From assembly GCA_021807845.1 (NCBI GenBank), contig JAKBCM010000066.1:1-7450 (forward strand): DNA of 7,450 nt. The letters run 5' to 3'. The notes beneath the pieces are model-generated. The model was not told the origin of the DNA and did not search any database. It was given only the letters and a program-made list of their open reading frames with translations. A program made the position numbers and the translations under genes. The DNA is from Pseudomonadota bacterium (GTDB lineage Bacteria; Pseudomonadota; Gammaproteobacteria; Legionellales; Legionellaceae). Of the stretch, positions 7,448 to 7,450 are shown one piece after another (the stretch's first letter is position 1; every line of letters begins with the position of its first letter).

Positions 7448-7450
7448 GAA

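Noticed and set aside
1..7450. CRISPR array, insertion sequence, integrase, tRNA or rRNA
   Set aside because: No regularly spaced repeats, terminal inverted repeats with a transposase, or RNA gene signatures were seen; nearly all of the window is accounted for by core coding genes.

Overview
The window is an AT-leaning stretch of bacterial chromosome. It carries four same-strand housekeeping genes behind one divergent gene of unknown function. XseA, Mfd and RimO all align almost end to end, as far as they are visible, with my recollection of the E. coli proteins. That points to a gammaproteobacterium. The low G+C suggests a host-associated or Legionella/Coxiella-like lineage, but this last step is a guess.

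Layout: positions 21-854 (minus) hold a 277-residue protein I do not recognise. Positions 855-984 are a divergent promoter region. Positions 985-2304 hold xseA, the exonuclease VII large subunit. It overlaps by ATGA with a small rhomboid-type intramembrane protease at 2301-2873. After a 54-base gap comes mfd, the transcription-repair coupling factor (2928-6404). A 104-base gap with a good sigma70-type promoter and a palindromic leader follows, then rimO (6509-7447), the methylthiotransferase for ribosomal protein S12.

How the genes relate: XseA and Mfd both serve DNA repair, and RimO modifies the ribosome. The rhomboid is probably made by translational coupling to xseA. Apart from the shared strand and tight spacing, nothing shows a common pathway; this looks like a core-genome gene cluster, not a defence island or mobile element. 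I see no transposase, integrase, CRISPR array, tRNA or rRNA.

The most notable observation is that rimO runs into an in-frame TAA immediately after the conserved GFPGET motif, three bases before the window ends. As written, the product lacks the end of the radical-SAM barrel and the whole TRAM domain. The second is that the unknown minus-strand protein shows a faint, ordered resemblance to CE-clan (YopJ/ULP-like) cysteine proteases or acetyltransferases, with the expected catalytic His apparently replaced. I found no convincing wholly new system.
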